Shown one piece after another: positions 23,497-32,644 of a stretch of 35,976 nucleotides of DNA. The translations under genes were made by a program, and so were the position numbers. Source of the stretch: Gallionella sp. (lineage in GTDB: Bacteria > Pseudomonadota > Gammaproteobacteria > Burkholderiales > Gallionellaceae). The notes below the pieces were generated by a model. It ran no database searches. It worked only from the letters and a program-made list of their open reading frames with translations, and was not told where the DNA came from. The stretch's first letter is position 1. Each line of letters starts with the position of its first letter. The stretch spans positions 1 to 35,976 of the forward strand of contig JARCRR010000122.1 of the NCBI GenBank assembly GCA_029850565.1, written 5' to 3'.

Positions 23497-26400
23497 ATGA
23501 GTAAGCCCGCACTTGATCTGCTCACCTTTAATCAATCCTTCACTGAGCAAGAGCAGCATTTGAAATACAAAATCGCCTTCCTGAATAGTGTGTTTTCCTT
23601 GGCGGTGCTGGTCGCATTCGTCATGGGATTCTACCGCTGGCAGCACAGCCAACTGATGGGTGCGATCGACTTCGCTTTCTCGGCGGTCGGGCTGCTGGTG
23701 CTGTACTACCTTAGACGGCACAAGGAGCATCTGGAGGGCATCAGTACACTGGCCATCGTCCTTGCCTATTTGCTGTTCCTTGCGGTCTATCTGCTGGCTA
23801 GCGAAAATCTGATGCGCCTGTCGTTGTTCTTCCTGCTGTCGGCTGCAGTGTTCTTCCTCAAGGGTAACAAGGTGGGGCTCGGGTGGTTGGTGTTCATACA
23901 ACTCACCATCATCTTGCCGCATCTGATGCCGTCCTTCAGTGCCGACTATTCTCACATAGACATCGTCACCACCTGCCTGTATCTGAGCGCGCTCTACCTG
24001 ATCTTCTGGAATTACGAACGTCAGAAGGAGCAGTTTCACCAGCGCGAGCAATTACTCACCATGCAAAGAGGAATAGATCAGCGATTGCATCTCGCACTTG
24101 AATCGGCGCGCATGGGTGTCTGGGAGTTTGATTTACGCACACGGAAGTTGTTCTGGTCACCCGAGGTCTACCGCTTGTTCGACATTGAGGAAGAGCCCGC
24201 ATCGATGGAATTGCTCAAGAGAGTGGTTCATCCGGACGATTTAGAAGCGATGCAGGCGGCGATGGATCGCACCGCGACCACTCGGGAACCGTACTTCGTC
24301 GAGTTCCGCATTGTTGCTTCCGGCAAATTGCGTTGGGCGGAAGACAGGGGGGAAGTGCAATACGATCCGGAGGGGCGCCCGTTGCGGGTGATCGGCACGG
24401 TGCAGGACATCACGATGCGCAAGGACACCGAGGCCGCATTGCGCGAGAACCAGAAGCGCCTCCATCTGGCATTGGGAGCTGCCAAGATGGGCGTGTGGGA
24501 GCTTGATGTTGTGACGCACCGGCTCTATTGGTCACCGGAGATATATCTTGCTTTGGGTATTGAATCCTCCGATCCGACGGAGGATGACATCCGGAAGATG
24601 ATGCATCCGGAGGATGCGCCCAGGGTGTTCCGGGAGGTGGAGACTGCACTCGCAGAGCGAACCACAGGCGTCAGGTCGCAATACAGGATCATCACCCCGG
24701 ACGATCGGTTGATCTGGGTGGATGCCGAGGGTGAACTCCAGTTCGATGCACAGGGCGTGCCCTATTCGATTATCGGAATTGCCAGGGACATCACGGAATA
24801 CAAGGTGACGGAAGAGGCGATGGAGCATTCGCGCCGGCAACTGGAAGAGCAGCGCCATTTGTTTGAGACCATATTGGACAACGCTCCGTTGGGGATATGG
24901 ATGACCGATACCAAGGGCAAGATCCAGTTCATCAATAACGGGTTTTGCTACGCGACAGGGGTTTCGGAGGAAGCTTTTCTCGCTGCCCCCCATTACGCCG
25001 ATGTCTTGCCGAAATCGGTTACAGAAAGCTGCATGAAGTCCGATCGCGAATGTCTGGAACAGGATGCTCCCCATCTTTCACTGGAGTGGTTGCCGTTCGT
25101 GGATGGCCGCGAACATCTGTTGGAGATCACCAAGGTGCGCGTGAAGAGCAGGGACGGTACCGTCCTTGGCTTGATCGGCCTGTCGGTCGATGTCACCGAG
25201 CGCAAGGAACACGAGAAACAACTGGAGCAGATCGCACATTACGATGCGCTGACCGGTGTGCCGAACCGTGTGCTCTTGGCTAACCGGTTGGCGCAAGCAC
25301 TGGCTTATACCAAGCGCGACAAGACGTTAATGGCGGTGTGCTATCTCGATCTTGATGGGTTCAAGCCGATCAATGATAGCTTCGGACACGAGATCGGCGA
25401 CCAGGCACTGGTCGAGATCGCACGGCGCATCAAACATACGATTCGAGCAGAGGATACCGTGGCAAGACTGGGCGGCGATGAGTTCGTCGTGTTGCTGGTC
25501 GGGATGCAAGTCTCCGATGAGTATGAGAATAGCCTGAATCGATTGCTGCGATCCATCGAGCAACCGATCGAGATCAAAGGGCAGTCGATACGGCTTAGTG
25601 CAAGTATCGGTGTCGCATTGTGTCCAGGCGACGATCTGGATGTCGATACGCTGCTGCGGCAAGCCGATCAAGCGATGTATGTGGCGAAACAATCAGGTAA
25701 GAATCGATATCACCTGTTCGATTCGGCACAAGATATGCGCGTCCGTTCGCATCACGAGTTGGTGGAGCAGATCAGGAACGGGTTGGCTCAAGGCGAATTC
25801 GAGCTGTATTACCAGCCCAAGGTGGAGATGCAGACGCGCCGCCTGATGGGGGCGGAAGCATTGATCCGCTGGCATCATCCGCAACGAGGCTTGCTGCTTC
25901 CCGCAGAGTTTCTACGCGCCATCGAGAACACCGAGGTCGAGATCGAAGTGGGTGAATGGGTGATTGCCAGTGCGCTTGAACAAATGAGGAGTTGGCGGGA
26001 AGCGGGAAGTGATATCGATGTGAGCGTCAACATCTCCGCCTACCATCTGCAATCGCTGGGTTTCGTCGAGAGATTGCATGCGCAGATGCAGCACTTCAGT
26101 ATGGAGCAGAGCAAAAATACCTTGCAGATCGAAGTGCTGGAGACTGCCGCGCTTGAGGATGTCGAGAAGGTTGGGAACATCATCCACTCGTGCAGGGAGT
26201 TCGGCGTGAGCTTCGCTCTGGATGATTTCGGAATCGGCTATTCTTCGCTCAAATATTTGAGCTTTTTCGACCTGGATGCTTTGAAGATCGACCAGTCTTT
26301 CGTGCACGATATGATGGTCGAAAAAGGAGATCACGCCATCGTGCAGGGTATCATCGCACTGGCGAAAGCGTTCGGGCGCGAGGTGGTGGCTGAAGGGGTG

Positions 26401-26532
26401 GAGAATGATGCCCAATATCAAACTTTGTTGCTGATGGGCTGCCAAGTAGGACAGGGGAACGGGATCGGCCTGCCAATGCCTGCCGCCGCACTCATCGAAT
26501 GGGCTAAGGCGGTTAAACCGGTCTCCCCTTGA
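23497..26532 (+). CDS. Membrane PAS-PAS-PAS-GGDEF-EAL protein
   Basis: A 1011-residue cyclic-di-GMP enzyme. Residues about 25-170 contain six hydrophobic helices (an MHYT/MASE-like membrane sensor of unassigned type). Three PAS/PAC domains follow (about 195-310, 320-440, 450-565); the first two are clear duplicates. The diguanylate cyclase domain (about 580-735) has intact RLGGDEF and an I-site RAED five residues before it. The phosphodiesterase domain (about 750-1005) has EALIRW, N in DVSVNIS, E in IEVLETA, DDFGIGYSS, KIDQSF and AEGVE. Both active sites look complete, so it may be bifunctional. It follows phoR by 73 bases, and its stop overlaps the opposite gene by 20 bases. No clear ribosome-binding site is seen. 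Confidence 0.92.
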   Translation: MSKPALDLLTFNQSFTEQEQHLKYKIAFLNSVFSLAVLVAFVMGFYRWQHSQLMGAIDFAFSAVGLLVLYYLRRHKEHLEGISTLAIVLAYLLFLAVYLLASENLMRLSLFFLLSAAVFFLKGNKVGLGWLVFIQLTIILPHLMPSFSADYSHIDIVTTCLYLSALYLIFWNYERQKEQFHQREQLLTMQRGIDQRLHLALESARMGVWEFDLRTRKLFWSPEVYRLFDIEEEPASMELLKRVVHPDDLEAMQAAMDRTATTREPYFVEFRIVASGKLRWAEDRGEVQYDPEGRPLRVIGTVQDITMRKDTEAALRENQKRLHLALGAAKMGVWELDVVTHRLYWSPEIYLALGIESSDPTEDDIRKMMHPEDAPRVFREVETALAERTTGVRSQYRIITPDDRLIWVDAEGELQFDAQGVPYSIIGIARDITEYKVTEEAMEHSRRQLEEQRHLFETILDNAPLGIWMTDTKGKIQFINNGFCYATGVSEEAFLAAPHYADVLPKSVTESCMKSDRECLEQDAPHLSLEWLPFVDGREHLLEITKVRVKSRDGTVLGLIGLSVDVTERKEHEKQLEQIAHYDALTGVPNRVLLANRLAQALAYTKRDKTLMAVCYLDLDGFKPINDSFGHEIGDQALVEIARRIKHTIRAEDTVARLGGDEFVVLLVGMQVSDEYENSLNRLLRSIEQPIEIKGQSIRLSASIGVALCPGDDLDVDTLLRQADQAMYVAKQSGKNRYHLFDSAQDMRVRSHHELVEQIRNGLAQGEFELYYQPKVEMQTRRLMGAEALIRWHHPQRGLLLPAEFLRAIENTEVEIEVGEWVIASALEQMRSWREAGSDIDVSVNISAYHLQSLGFVERLHAQMQHFSMEQSKNTLQIEVLETAALEDVEKVGNIIHSCREFGVSFALDDFGIGYSSLKYLSFFDLDALKIDQSFVHDMMVEKGDHAIVQGIIALAKAFGREVVAEGVENDAQYQTLLLMGCQVGQGNGIGLPMPAAALIEWAKAVKPVSP

Positions 26533-28159
26533 GCGGCTCTTGTGCCGCTTGGGTAAAACTGACACGCTCAAAATCGCTGCCTTTTTCCACACTGAATCCC
26601 AGAATTACATTCTGCTTGCTGTGGTCCGGCAGATTGAGTTCCAGCGCTCGACCGGCGACGAACCAATCGCGTGGCAGGATCAAACTGGCGTGGATGTGCA
26701 ACTTCTCTATGGCAGGCAATATCAGTGCGGGTGCAGATCCGTATTGAGCGTTTCCACTATCGGCGTTGCCGCGCACCACAGCCGCCTGCGGTTGTCCCGG
26801 CAGATAGTTGACGCCGATGTAGAGATGCCCGCTATGGGTCACGTTCACTGCGTTGAGCGCGGCCAATTTCAGCGCGGTTGAGTTCGGCGTGGACACACTG
26901 ACGATCTGGTTGGCACCGAGGCGTTCGCCGATCTTTGTCTTGCGCAATAGATGGCCCCGAATCAGGCTATCCTCATCGACCAGCCACTCCTCTGGCAGGA
27001 ATCCCAACTCTTTTAGGTCATGCTGTCCGGTATCATCCAGTACGCGACCGAAGGTTTCGATCTGATGCTGGATATCTTGAATCGCCTTGGAAACATCCTT
27101 GACCGGTTTGAATGGTTTGCGCGCGATTTGCGCGTAGATCTGTTCCAATCCGATACATAGATGTCTGACATCCGCCTCGCGCGGGACATCCGCCAACGAA
27201 TCCGGGCGAGTTTCGCACCAGCAGCGGTGAAGTTTGTTGAGCAGGGCGATGCAATCTTTGTTCGTCAGGTCATCGCCCAGATCGGCCTGTGCGGGTGATT
27301 GGCCCTGTTGCAGCAATATCGTCTTTACACGTATCTGCTTGGAAAGCGGAACCATCGCCATGAATCGCATATCGTGACTGTCGCGGGCATACCGGATCGA
27401 TTGCAGGCCTTGCGCTCCGGTAAGGTCGACCACCAGCGGCGGCGCATCATTTTTGCTGACACTGCATCGCGGTTCGACGCTGAGCGCCTCGCTCCATTGC
27501 GCCAACCAACGCTCTGCGCAGTGCCAGTGATGGCGTGGCAGTCCCAGCAGACGTGCGCGATGCATCAACAGCGTTCGTGCGTACAACGTACGGCAAGTGA
27601 CAGGATGGCCTGCATGATAAAGCGCATCGACCACCGCCTCTTTGTGAACATCGAGCGATTCGGCGTGAGCATACAGTGAATGAAATTGGGGCCAAATCTT
27701 CCCGTCGGGTTCGCATCCCGCGCGCAAAAAATCGCCGATCTGCAAACTGCTGTATTGCAAACAACGCTGGTACAGCAGCGCAGTCTCGCCGACGAGTTGT
27801 TTGTCGCCCGCCTCTGCCACTTGCAGGCAACGCAGATAACCGTTGAGCATGTTCTGCCACAGATTGGAGAGGGAGAGGAGCAGGATGAATTCTTCGTCAG
27901 ACAGCGGCAATTTCTTGCCGGTCAGTTTCTTGGCGAAGTCGTTCTGTACCACGGCCACCGTTTCGCGCAACGCTTCCAAAGTCTGCAAACGGTCGCTGCC
28001 GCGAATCGGGCAACGGTTCAGTTCATCCAGTTGTTTGCGCAACGTACCGTGAGCGAGATTGAGATTCGTCAGTTGTAACTGACTCAACCACTTGGTGCAG
28101 GATGCCGCATCTTTGAATGCAGGTTGGGCGAGGTCGTCGGTGGGTTCGAGGGGTAGCAT
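26513..28159 (-). CDS. Conserved hypothetical protein, PilZ-like C-terminus possible
   Basis: I do not recognise a defined function for this 548-residue, apparently cytosolic protein. It has no signal peptide or membrane helix. Residues 1-430 are helical with several short leucine-rich segments. The C-terminal 130 residues contain LLRKTKIGERLGANQ, then VNVTHSGHLYIGVNYLPG, which loosely resemble a PilZ domain (an R-x3-R-like start and an N-x-S-x-x-G-like turn) but the pattern is degenerate, so cyclic-di-GMP binding is only a suggestion. The gene starts nine bases after the DUF3683 oxidoreductase gene and is probably in the same operon. Its 3' end overlaps the GGDEF-EAL gene tail-to-tail. Confidence 0.7.
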   Translation of the reverse strand: MLPLEPTDDLAQPAFKDAASCTKWLSQLQLTNLNLAHGTLRKQLDELNRCPIRGSDRLQTLEALRETVAVVQNDFAKKLTGKKLPLSDEEFILLLSLSNLWQNMLNGYLRCLQVAEAGDKQLVGETALLYQRCLQYSSLQIGDFLRAGCEPDGKIWPQFHSLYAHAESLDVHKEAVVDALYHAGHPVTCRTLYARTLLMHRARLLGLPRHHWHCAERWLAQWSEALSVEPRCSVSKNDAPPLVVDLTGAQGLQSIRYARDSHDMRFMAMVPLSKQIRVKTILLQQGQSPAQADLGDDLTNKDCIALLNKLHRCWCETRPDSLADVPREADVRHLCIGLEQIYAQIARKPFKPVKDVSKAIQDIQHQIETFGRVLDDTGQHDLKELGFLPEEWLVDEDSLIRGHLLRKTKIGERLGANQIVSVSTPNSTALKLAALNAVNVTHSGHLYIGVNYLPGQPQAAVVRGNADSGNAQYGSAPALILPAIEKLHIHASLILPRDWFVAGRALELNLPDHSKQNVILGFSVEKGSDFERVSFTQAAQEPLKGRPV

Positions 28160-28168
28160 GAGCCAAGT

Positions 28169-31100
28169 TTAAAGCAATACGCGCTCGATGCCACCATCAT
28201 TGGCATTGGCGACATATTCCGCCATCCAGTTCTGTCCGAGCAGATGTTTTGCCATCTCCACCACGATGTAATCGGTGGTCGTGCCGACATCGTCGTTGTA
28301 ACGGCTCAAGCCCTGCTGACAGGCGGGACAGGAAGTGAGTATCTTCACCTCGCCGGTGAAGCCGTCCGCACGCAGCGCATCGGAACCTTTGCGCATCTCC
28401 TCTTCCTTGCGGAAGCGCACCTGGGTGGCGATGTGCGGCACGCTGGAACCGAAGGTGCCGGCCTCGCCGCAACAGCGGTCGTTCAGAGGTACCGCAGTTC
28501 CCATTAGGTCGCTCACCACTTTGAGTGGCGCGTAGGTCTTCATCGGTGAGTGGCAAGGGTCGTGATAGAGGTAACGGGTACCCTTCACGCCTTCTAGCTT
28601 CACCTTCTTCTCCAAGAGATATTCGTGGATATCGAGCAGCCGGCAGCCGGGGAATATCTTGTCGAACTGGTACTTCTGCAATTGATCCATACAAGTGCCG
28701 CAGGACACGATCACCGTCTTGATGTCGAGATAGTTCAGCGTGTTCGCCACGCGGTGGAATAACACGCGATTGTCGGTGGTGATCTGGTTCGCCTTGTCGC
28801 CTTGGCCGGATGCGTTCTGCGGATAGCCGCAGCACAGATAACCCGGCGGCAACACAGTGATCGTGCCGATGTCGTACAACATGGCCTGCGTCGCCAATCC
28901 CACTTGGCCGAACAGACGCTCCGAGCCGCAACCGGGGAAATAGAACACCGCTTCGGATTCTTCATTCAGCTTGCGCGGATCGCGGATGACCGGTACCACG
29001 GTGTCGTCCTCGATGTCGAGCAAGGCGCGCGAGGTCTTCTTGGGTAGGCCGCCCGGCATCGGCTTGTTGATGAAGTGGATGACCTGTGCCTTGAGTGAGG
29101 GTTTGCCGACTGTTGCGGGTGGATGCTTGAGCTGGCCGTTCAGCAAGCCGAAACTCTTCGCGATGCGGTGTGCCACGCGCTGGCCCTTGTACGCCCACTC
29201 GATCATCACCTTGCGTACCAACTTGATGGTGGTCGGGTCGCTGGCATTGAGGAACAACATCGAAGTGGCCGTGACCGGATTGAAGTTCTTCTTGCCTTGT
29301 TTGCGCAGGAAGTTGCGCATCGAGATGGAGACATCGCCGAAGTCGATATCCACCGGGCAGGGTTTCTCGCAACGATGACACACCGTGCAATGATCGGCCA
29401 CGTCGTTGAACTCGGCGAAGTGCGCAATGGAAATGCCGCGCCGTGTCTGCTCTTCGTACAGGAAGGCTTCGATAAGCAGCGAGGTCGCGAGTATCTTGTT
29501 GCGCGGCGAGTAGAGCAGGTTGGCGCGCGGCACATGCGTAGAGCACACTGGTTTGCACTTGCCGCAACGCAGACAATCCTTGATCGAGTCCGAGATGTCG
29601 CCCAACTCGCTCTTCTCCAGGATCAGACTTTCCAACTCCATCAAGTTAAAGCTGGGGGTGTAGGCGCGTTCGAGGTTGCTGCCCGGCAGCAACTTGCCCT
29701 TGTTGAAGCGACCGTCCGGATCGACCTTCTGCTTGTACGCGATGAACGGCGCTATCTCCGCCTTCTCAAGGAAGTCGAACTTGGTGATGCCGATACCGTG
29801 CTCACCCGAGATGACGCCGCCCAAGTCTTTGGCCAACTGCATGATGCGATCCACGGCGGCATAAGCCTGCTGCAGCATCACGTAGTCGTCGGAGTTGACC
29901 GGGATATTGGTGTGCACGTTGCCGTCGCCCGCATGCATGTGCAGCGCGACGAACACACGGCTCTTCAGCACGCCCTGATGGATGGCGGAGCACTGTTCGA
30001 GTGTCGGCTCGTAGGTGCTGCCGCTGAAGATGTGGCGCAACGGTTCGCGCAACTCGCGCTTCCATGAGGCGCGCAGCAGGTGGCGTTGTACCGCATCGAA
30101 AACGGTGAGGGCATCTTGCTTGTCGGCAGGGGGGAAGGTGCAGGATGACAGCGGCGCATCCAGATTTTCCAGCAGCAAGGTCCAGCGTGCGCGCACCTCG
30201 GCGAGCAACTGCTGTGCAGCCTGCGGACGGTTTCCCAGCAGTTCGGCGTCGCCCAGTTGCGCATCGTCCTGATAACGCAGCGGCAGTTCGCCTTGGAAGA
30301 ATTCATCCAACGCGTCGAGCAGTTTGATCTTGTTGCCCAGCGACAACTCGATGTTGATGCGCTCGATACCGTCGCAATAGTCGCCCATGCGCGGCAACGG
30401 GATCACCACGTCCTCGTTGATCTTGAACGCGTTGGTGTGTTTGGCGATGGCGGCGGTGCGTGCCCTGTCCAGCCAGAATTTCTTGCGCGCATCGGCAGAG
30501 ACGGCGATGAAGCCTTCGCCGTGGCGCAGGTTGGCCATGCGCACGATCTCGGAGGCGGCTTCACCCGCCGCGCGTTCGTCGTCGCTCACCACGTCGGCGA
30601 TCAACACCATCTTGGGACGCGTGCCGCGTTTGGACTTGGTGGCGTAGCCCACCGCCTTCAGATAGCGCTCGTCCAGATGCTCAAGACCCGCGAGGAAGGC
30701 GGGCGACACATCACTGCGTTGTTTGAAATATTCGGTGACCTCGACGATGGCCGGCACCGCCTCGTGTACTTGGCCAAAGAACTCCAGACACACAGTGCGC
30801 GTGTGCGTGTGTTCGCGGTGCAGGATGAAACGCGCCGAAGTGATGATGCCGTCGCAGCCTTCCTTCTGGATGCCGGGCAGGCCGGACAGGAACTTGTCCG
30901 TCACGTCTTTGCCCAGTCCCGCCTTGCGGAACGCGCTACCGGGGATGGTCAGGATCTCGGGCTCGCCGATCTGGGTCTTGCCGTTCTCTTGATAGCGGGT
31001 GATGCGGAATTGTGCGCTTTCGACATCGTGGATCTTGCCGAGGTTGTGGCGCAGACGCACCACTTCCATCCACAAGCCATCCGGTGTCACCATCTTCCAT

Positions 31101-31990
31101 GAGGCCAAGTTATCCAGCGCCGTCCCCCACAGCACGGCCTTCTTGCCGCCCGCGTTCATCGCCACATTGCCGCCTATGCATGAGGCATCCGCCGAGGTGG
31201 GGTCGACGGCGAACACCAGACCGTTGTTGTCTGCCGTTTCCATCACGCGTCTGGTCACCACACCGGCGCCGCAATGGATGGTGGCGTAGGGTTGGTTCAC
31301 GCCGGGCAGGGTGAGTATCTCGATGGCCGAGATTGCATCCAGCTTCTCGGTGTTGATGACGGCGGAGTATTTGTCCAGCGGAATTGCACCGCCGGTATAG
31401 CCCGTGCCGCCGCCGCGCGGGATGAGGGTCAGGCCCAGTTCGATACAGGCGCGCACCAGCGGTGCGACTTCTTCCTCGGTGTCGGGGTGCAGTACCACGA
31501 AGGGATATTCCACGCGCCAGTCGGTGGCATCGGTCACATGCGAGACGCGCGCCAAGCCGTCGAACTGGATGTTGTCCTTGCGGGTGTGTTTGCTGAGGGA
31601 ACGCAAAGCGCGTTTGCGCAAATCCAGCGTCGTCTCAAAGTCCATCGCGAAGCGTTCGACCGCGCGCTTGGTCAATTCCAACAAGCGCCCGACCTTGGCA
31701 TTATTCTGGCGACGCGCTTCGATGGCGTTCAAGCGGTGGTACAGCGCGCCTATCAGGGCCTTGCGCCGTTTGCGATTGGAGAGCAGGTCATCTTCCAGAT
31801 ACGGGTTGCGCGTAAGTACCCAGATATCGCCCAACACTTCGTACAGCATCTGTGCCGAGCGGCCGGTGCGGCGCTGCTCGCGCAGGGTATTGATGATGTC
31901 CCATGCTTCAGCACCGAGCAGGCGCAACACGATCTCGCGGTCAGAAAACGAGGTGTAGTTGTAAGGGATCTCTCTTAAACGTGCGGTCAT
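28169..31990 (-). CDS. DUF3683 FAD/Fe-S fused oxidoreductase
   Basis: A 1273-residue protein with an N-terminal DUF3683 segment (about 1-70), a PCMH-type FAD domain (about 150-370, with LIPRGGGTGYTGGAIP), a FAD-oxidase C-terminal domain of the GlcD/D-lactate dehydrogenase type, two 4Fe-4S motifs (CLRCGKCKPVC at about 808 and CTVCHRCEKPCP at about 866), and two CCG domains (FPGCGSERLFG and CCGYPQNASG, HDPCHSP and NDRCCGEAG). It therefore unites GlcD- and GlcF-like parts in one chain, which are separate in glycolate oxidase. A 2-hydroxyacid such as D-lactate or glycolate is the likely substrate. The family is known in betaproteobacteria but has no agreed physiological role. The start ATG at 31990 is in good context, and it is followed by the 548-residue unknown gene. 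Confidence 0.93.
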   Translation of the reverse strand: MTARLREIPYNYTSFSDREIVLRLLGAEAWDIINTLREQRRTGRSAQMLYEVLGDIWVLTRNPYLEDDLLSNRKRRKALIGALYHRLNAIEARRQNNAKVGRLLELTKRAVERFAMDFETTLDLRKRALRSLSKHTRKDNIQFDGLARVSHVTDATDWRVEYPFVVLHPDTEEEVAPLVRACIELGLTLIPRGGGTGYTGGAIPLDKYSAVINTEKLDAISAIEILTLPGVNQPYATIHCGAGVVTRRVMETADNNGLVFAVDPTSADASCIGGNVAMNAGGKKAVLWGTALDNLASWKMVTPDGLWMEVVRLRHNLGKIHDVESAQFRITRYQENGKTQIGEPEILTIPGSAFRKAGLGKDVTDKFLSGLPGIQKEGCDGIITSARFILHREHTHTRTVCLEFFGQVHEAVPAIVEVTEYFKQRSDVSPAFLAGLEHLDERYLKAVGYATKSKRGTRPKMVLIADVVSDDERAAGEAASEIVRMANLRHGEGFIAVSADARKKFWLDRARTAAIAKHTNAFKINEDVVIPLPRMGDYCDGIERINIELSLGNKIKLLDALDEFFQGELPLRYQDDAQLGDAELLGNRPQAAQQLLAEVRARWTLLLENLDAPLSSCTFPPADKQDALTVFDAVQRHLLRASWKRELREPLRHIFSGSTYEPTLEQCSAIHQGVLKSRVFVALHMHAGDGNVHTNIPVNSDDYVMLQQAYAAVDRIMQLAKDLGGVISGEHGIGITKFDFLEKAEIAPFIAYKQKVDPDGRFNKGKLLPGSNLERAYTPSFNLMELESLILEKSELGDISDSIKDCLRCGKCKPVCSTHVPRANLLYSPRNKILATSLLIEAFLYEEQTRRGISIAHFAEFNDVADHCTVCHRCEKPCPVDIDFGDVSISMRNFLRKQGKKNFNPVTATSMLFLNASDPTTIKLVRKVMIEWAYKGQRVAHRIAKSFGLLNGQLKHPPATVGKPSLKAQVIHFINKPMPGGLPKKTSRALLDIEDDTVVPVIRDPRKLNEESEAVFYFPGCGSERLFGQVGLATQAMLYDIGTITVLPPGYLCCGYPQNASGQGDKANQITTDNRVLFHRVANTLNYLDIKTVIVSCGTCMDQLQKYQFDKIFPGCRLLDIHEYLLEKKVKLEGVKGTRYLYHDPCHSPMKTYAPLKVVSDLMGTAVPLNDRCCGEAGTFGSSVPHIATQVRFRKEEEMRKGSDALRADGFTGEVKILTSCPACQQGLSRYNDDVGTTTDYIVVEMAKHLLGQNWMAEYVANANDGGIERVLL

Positions 31991-32067
31991 GGAAGTGCCT
32001 TCATTTCAAGGCGCGCATTCTACCGCATCGCGCATCCACACTCGACCCCGACAGTGATGCGGATAAA

Positions 32068-32622
32068 ATGACTCGCATGAACACTTCATCCGAACAGGTT
32101 CGCGTCTTCTTTGCACTTTGGCCCAAGTCGCCGGAACGGCTGGCGTTGTCTGCCTGGCAGGCAGAGATACAGTCGCTCTGTGGCGGCCAAGTGATGCGGG
32201 CTGACACCTTGCACACCACGCTGGTGTTCCTGGGAGAGATCGACAGGACCCGATTGGAGGCGCTGAAGTTGGCCGCGCAGGAAGTGACCTTTCGGCCTTT
32301 CGAGCTTGGCTTCGATGCCGCACGTTACTGGGGCCACAACCACATCGCCTACGCCGCGCCGACAGACGTACCGCCACGACTCATGCGGCTTGTCGCCGAT
32401 CTGGAGCAACGTCTTGGCAGGCATCGTTTTCATTTCGAGCGCCGCCCCTACAAGCCGCATGTCACCCTGTTGCGTCACGCCAAGTGGACAGATGAGGCAT
32501 TGCCTGCCATGGCGGCTGTGCATTGGCAGATCAATGAGTTCGTGCTGGTGCAGTCTTTGCAGGATGAGCAGGGCGGGCATTACGAGGTGTTGGCGCGTTT
32601 TGCCGCTTCCGAATTAGAATGA
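32068..32622 (+). CDS. thpR: RNA 2',3'-cyclic phosphodiesterase (2H family)
   Basis: A 184-residue 2H phosphoesterase. Both catalytic HxT motifs are visible: HTTLVFLG and HVTLLRHA, with FFALWP near the N-terminus. Members (ThpR/LigT) open or ligate 2',3'-cyclic RNA ends. The ATG at 32068 is favoured because GGAT lies just upstream; an ATG at 32077 is an alternative. The corA gene follows after 22 bases. Confidence 0.9.
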   Translation: MTRMNTSSEQVRVFFALWPKSPERLALSAWQAEIQSLCGGQVMRADTLHTTLVFLGEIDRTRLEALKLAAQEVTFRPFELGFDAARYWGHNHIAYAAPTDVPPRLMRLVADLEQRLGRHRFHFERRPYKPHVTLLRHAKWTDEALPAMAAVHWQINEFVLVQSLQDEQGGHYEVLARFAASELE

Positions 32623-32644
32623 GCCACACTCGAACGGGAACATC

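Noticed and set aside
29123..31978. Three long plus-strand frames (29123-30067, 30257-31102, 31274-31978)
   Set aside because: All are antisense to the DUF3683 enzyme, whose domains and cysteine motifs are continuous across them.
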